This document shows positions 60,440 through 64,000 of a stretch of DNA of 64,000 nt, in pieces. Under the pieces are notes generated by a model, which was given only the letters and a program-made list of their open reading frames with translations, ran no database searches and was not told where the DNA came from. The translations under genes were made by a program, and so were the position numbers. Source of the stretch: Rhizophagus irregularis (taxonomy: Eukaryota; Glomeromycota; Glomeromycetes; Glomerales; Glomeraceae); contig NC_089434.1 in assembly GCF_026210795.1 (NCBI RefSeq), forward strand, positions 5,270,001 through 5,334,000, in the 5' to 3' direction. Each line of letters opens with the position of its first letter. The first letter of the stretch is position 1.

Positions 60440-60880
60440 TATACCTATATAATAATTCTATAATAATTTCGTTAATACTTAATGTATATTACAATTTTAT
60501 TTTTAAACCTGTTATCAAAAAATTTAAAAAATACGTTAGTTAAAAATCAAAATTAGTTATAACTTATAATGATAAATATAATTTTATCCATTTTCTTACC
60601 AGGAAGAACTTGTAAAAAAAGTATATGAAAAAGATTAGAAAAATGTGTATAATGTGTAATAAGTTTGATATAAAATTATAGATAGGTTTTATTTTAGTAT
60701 AGGTTTTTTTAATGACAGTAGATAAAACCCAACCTGTTTATATAACAAATGAATTGACTGCGATAAACTATTTTTAGAATCTCTTTGTGAAAGGGGGGAC
60801 TTATATCCGGTATAATCTTTTTATCTTTTTAGAAAACAAGCTTGTGTGAAGCTAAATATGGAAATAGGATTAGGATAAAC
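60440..60880 (+). repeat. third copy of the inverted-pair repeat
   Basis: It matches 54395-54850 in the same orientation. Shared blocks: AAAAAATACGTTAGT.AAAAA, AAAATTAGTTATAA, AACCTGTTTATAT, CTTGTGTGAAG. It is more diverged than the other two. Confidence 0.55.
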
Positions 60881-61097
60881 CTGGAGAAATGACTGTAGAA
60901 CTTTAACATTGATGAATAAAAAAAAAGTAAAAAATCGGCGTCTCTATTTTTTTCAAAAAAAAATTTCTTTAAAATTCCAAGTAAATTTACTAGAGCGAGA
61001 TATGGTCGCATGTAAAGAAATTATACTCATCTTTAAACTTGATTGAATTCCAACTCAAGTTATAGAAATTGAAGTTATCTTTGATTACATGTGATAT

Positions 61098-61392
61098 CAC
61101 TGGTCAAAAACCAATATATCGGGTAGCAGATATGTATCAGATATGTACCCGATATGTGTAGTATTAATGCAGAAAATCGGGTACCTGATATGTGTAAGAT
61201 ATATGTAAATATATATATCATATACATATCGGGTACCGATATGTATATGATATGTAAATGATATGTAGACGATATATATATTTACACATATCTTATACAT
61301 ATCGGGTACCCGATTTTCTGCATTAATACTACACATATTGGGTACATATCTGATACATATCTGCTACCCGATATATTGGTTTTTGACCAGTG
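61098..61392. mobile_element. 295-bp palindromic CACTA MITE, TAT duplication
   Basis: The left end is CACTGGTCAAAAACCAATAT and the right end, read inward, is identical. The arms then match for most of the element (ATCGGGTAGCAGATATGTAT, GTATTAATGCAGAAAATCGG), so it folds into one long hairpin. TAT flanks both sides (61095-61097 and 61393-61395). CACTGGTC and the ATCGGG/CCCGAT words are shared with the large CACTA element at 8827-15283. There is no coding capacity. Confidence 0.92.
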
Positions 61393-61549
61393 TATCGTTT
61401 GCAATAATAATTATTTGATACAATTAATATAAATAATAAGTACCTCATCAGTCTAACGACATATTTTTAGAAACAACTTTTAGTTGTAGTCACGTGATTA
61501 TGATTATCTATCAATATAATAAATATGGAAATGATAATACCAAAGTGTC

Positions 61550-62037
61550 AGGGGTCGTGGCTGACCTAGTGCACTGGCATGGTGTACCCCTCCTATGATT
61601 GTCTAAGACAGGAATGGAGGACGCAGGTTCGATCTGTCCAGCCAACGGATGCTCTATGAATTATACTGCGTGGGCCTATACCATAGGCCTAGAAGGTGTA
61701 GATCGTAGCCCTAGTGGTGGGAAAGTGCATAGATCATGGTATCACACTGACTTCGGTCACAATCGTGGTATCAACCAATGGTAGACTACCTCAGAAGTCG
61801 ACACCCAGGGGGAGTAATCCTATCCTGGGCTACCAATCTGTTCTTTGGTTTCTTTGGGATTGGTGTTGCAATTGGGACCCACCCTTGTTTCGTTTTTTGT
61901 ACCAGAGTGACGCCGTCCTCGGACGGTTTGATTATAGCATAGTATTAGATAGCGTTTGACTTTTGTTTTATCTTTTGTTTTTGTCTATCTTTCTGTAATC
62001 TAGTTCACGTGGATTTAAAAATAAAAATAAAAATAAA
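61550..62037 (+). mobile_element. SINE-like retroposon, 16-bp duplication
   Basis: ATAATACCAAAGTGTC occurs directly before (61534-61549) and after (62038-62053) a 488-bp body that ends in a (TAAAAA)n tail. Near its start, TGGCTGACCTAGTGCACTGG resembles a pol III A box, and GGTTCGATCTGTCC (about 61627) a B box at tRNA-like distance. The body is far richer in G+C than its surroundings and has no long meaningful ORF. A tRNA-derived SINE fits best; a truncated LINE 3' end is the alternative. The two duplications are identical, so insertion is recent. Confidence 0.85.
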
Positions 62038-62444
62038 ATAATACCAAAGTGTCGGTATCATATATCACATTTAGCAAAATGTATTACAAAATATGATTAA
62101 TACCAAATCTTATTTTTTGATGAATTTTCCAGGAAATCTAGAAAAATCTTTTAAAATTTAGTTCTTTTACTATCGTCACTAAATTATGCTAAAATTTTTT
62201 GTCTAAACATTAAAAAATTAAGATGACGAAAACACGATATAATGATTTTAGATGGGAAGGAATAGTACTTTATGGAATATTATTAGAACGGGACTTATCT
62301 ACCCACTTTCAGTATCTTGGAACAATTAGTCTAACACATTTGGCATTAACATCTAAACCCATGATCATGAGGATGTTAAACAAATATAATAAAACGAATT
62401 TTAAACGAATATAAGGATTCCTCAATTCCTTGGATTGTCCCAAC

Positions 62445-63719
62445 TAGAGTTTAGAACCGGTTCTATTTTCGAAAACCGAATTTAAAACGGGCGCAACCGG
62501 TTCAATCCGTTTCAAACCGATTTTGCAAAACCTGAATAACCGATTCGTATATATTTGATGATTCTGGCCAGAATTAAATGTGATCGGCATAAATCCTGCC
62601 AAGTTATAATTCCAGCCGGAATTACATCCCTTGTGTAACACAGTTCGAAATTTTGTGGGACACAAATATCTATAATAAAATTTTGTGTAACATAACTTAC
62701 CCAGTGGCTAAACTATTTAGCCGTAGTCACGTGATTTAAATTTCGTAATTCGGGCCAGCACTATAAAGTTTCAAATATAAATTTTATAATTATTTCTTAT
62801 TATTTTATATTACGTCAATTTTAAACTTATAATCAACTTAGGAAAAATATTTGAACAATTAAATATATTAGAAATCTGTTCATTTCATTTATTATTATTT
62901 TTTTGACACTCATTTTATTCGATAAATTATCAATTTAACTAAACCATTTGAATTAAAATTTTTATTCAAAAATCTGGTGATTATTTAGAGAATTTCGAAT
63001 ATGGATTTGGTTATAATAGTCTATTATTAAATCAATAATTTCTTTAATTAATTAATTGTAAAATATTGTAAAAATATCAATTTTTTTTGATTTTTATGAA
63101 TTTGAAAATCAAACTTGAAAATCTTAATCATCTTTCTACATGTTGTTATAAAAAAAATTGAAAGAAAAAAAAATTAAAAATAAATTTGGGGGAAAGAAAA
63201 AGGATAAAGAAAGGAATTGGTTCAAAAAAAAGGGAAATTTCCAAAAAAAAAAGGAATCTGAAAAAAAATAAGTACCGAAAAAAATTCTGAAAAAAAAGGA
63301 CAATAATTCAAAAAAAAAAATATATTTTTCAGTTTGAGAAAAAAAATTAAACCTAAACGGGAAAAGAATGAGAAAAAACAAATTTTTTGGTTTGAAAAAA
63401 AACTAAACTGAAAGAAGAAAGGAAGAAAATTTTTTTTTCAGTTTAAAAAAAAAACGAAAAATTTAAAATTATTAATCAAAAAAAAAAATTCTAAAATTTC
63501 ATTAACTGAAATTGTATTAGTTGATTGGGAATAAATAGATCAGGTGGAGGTATGTCATCATTCACAAAAATTAAAAATCGGTTTTGATCGGTTTGATTAA
63601 TCGGTTTAAACCGGTTTGAATATAACCGGTTAACTGAATCGTAAACCGGTTAAATTTCGAATTGGTTAAACCCGGTTATAAATCCGATAACCGATTCTGG
63701 TTCTAACTTCTAACCTCTA
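62445..63719. mobile_element. nonautonomous hAT-type element, 8-bp duplication
   Basis: GTCCCAAC flanks both sides (62437-62444 and 63720-63727). The ends are TAGAGTTTAGAACCGGTTCT and, read inward from the right, TAGAGGTTAGAAGTTAGAAC. An 8-bp duplication with TAGAG-type ends fits hAT. Both subterminal regions carry many AACCGGTT/AACCGATT words (left to about 62545, right from about 63575). No transposase is present; the interior is AT-rich plus a long purine tract. Confidence 0.85.
63130..63480 (+). repeat. 350-bp purine tract inside the hAT-type element
   Basis: The plus strand is almost only A and G: runs of A7-A10 broken by GGAAAG, GGGGGAAAG and GAAAGGAATTGG. The ORF on the other strand (Phe/Ser/Leu-rich) is an artefact of this composition. 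Confidence 0.85.
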
Positions 63720-64000
63720 GTCCCAACTTCAAGGAAAATCTGGATCAGGGGATTCCCGCATATAATGAGTTACACATATAATGAGTTGCAGAAGTTTTGC
63801 CAAAGGAAGCATTGTGACCTTGTCCATACCGATCTTTGAATAAAATATTACAATGGGCGAGTGCGTGAATGGGGAGAAGACGAAGAGAGTAAAGGCCACA
63901 AATGCTTTTATAATATTTTCTTCTAGATACGGTGAAACAATCCAGAATACGTGAAATTAACAAATAATAAATGAATTGAGATTTTTTACGCCTTTTTTTT

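Noticed and set aside
61097-61336. 79-codon Tyr/Ile/His-rich ORF
   Set aside because: Reads through the palindromic MITE; repeats itself backwards because of the hairpin.
61599-61959. Two ORFs (61 and 81 codons) in the SINE-like body
   Set aside because: They overlap pol III-type promoter words and lie in a bounded retroposon with no recognisable protein.
63136-63381. Phe-rich 81-codon ORF on the minus strand
   Set aside because: Translation of the purine tract; composition artefact.

Overview
The window is very AT-rich eukaryotic DNA. It has short spliceosomal introns (about 50-110 bases, GT..AG, often GTAAGT) and few intact genes among many transposon remnants. Several features suggest an arbuscular mycorrhizal fungus of the Rhizophagus type: decayed PIF1-like helicase and Tigger-like transposase copies, a TRP-like channel, a decayed TKL-like kinase, and a single degenerate LSU rRNA fragment away from any rDNA array. 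This assignment is inferred from family resemblance; no search was run. Layout: 1-5.1 kb holds one copy of a dispersed repeat, a Tigger-like transposase 3' end and a decayed PIF1-like helicase, both on the minus strand. 5.1-8.8 kb is AT-rich with little coding signal. 8827-15283 is a complete CACTA (En/Spm) transposon with matching ends and a TTA target duplication. It carries a Tnp2-type transposase (minus strand, three frameshifts) and a divergently transcribed RS-rich second gene, both between subterminal arrays of CCGAT motifs. 16337-17663 is a decayed Tc1 element with a TA duplication. 19036-24018 is the best gene: a seven-exon, 1490-residue TRP-like cation channel whose tail repeats DPF and NPF motifs three times. 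24.8-26.1 kb is decayed coding-like DNA. 27773-29439 is a five-exon gene of unknown function with an RG-rich start and one frameshift in an A-rich tract. 29.4-33.5 kb holds tandem repeats, a Tigger-like 3' end and MITEs, including two copies placed head to tail. 33747-36517 is a multi-exon gene with a C-terminal domain that looks like a PD-(D/E)XK nuclease and one T-run frameshift. 36.8-41.8 kb holds gene remnants, MITEs, a zinc-knuckle micro-ORF and two possible small genes. 41930-43797 is the second copy of the 1.1 kb repeat, enlarged by a triplication. 44872-46097 is a nonautonomous mariner-like element with a fold-back element nested in it. 46829-47790 is a decayed protein kinase that keeps its introns. 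50-55 kb is dominated by repeats, including a long inverted pair with a third copy at 60.4 kb. 55.8-57.8 kb holds minus-strand exon remnants and the LSU rRNA fragment. 58.3-59.6 kb is another Tigger-like remnant. 61-63.7 kb holds three well-bounded insertions: a palindromic CACTA MITE (3-bp duplication), a SINE-like retroposon (16-bp duplication) and a hAT-type element (8-bp duplication). How the parts relate: the CACTA element and the 295-bp palindrome share ends and internal motifs, so the large element, or relatives of it, could have mobilised the small one. The host genes are independent of one another and show no operon-like or cluster logic.
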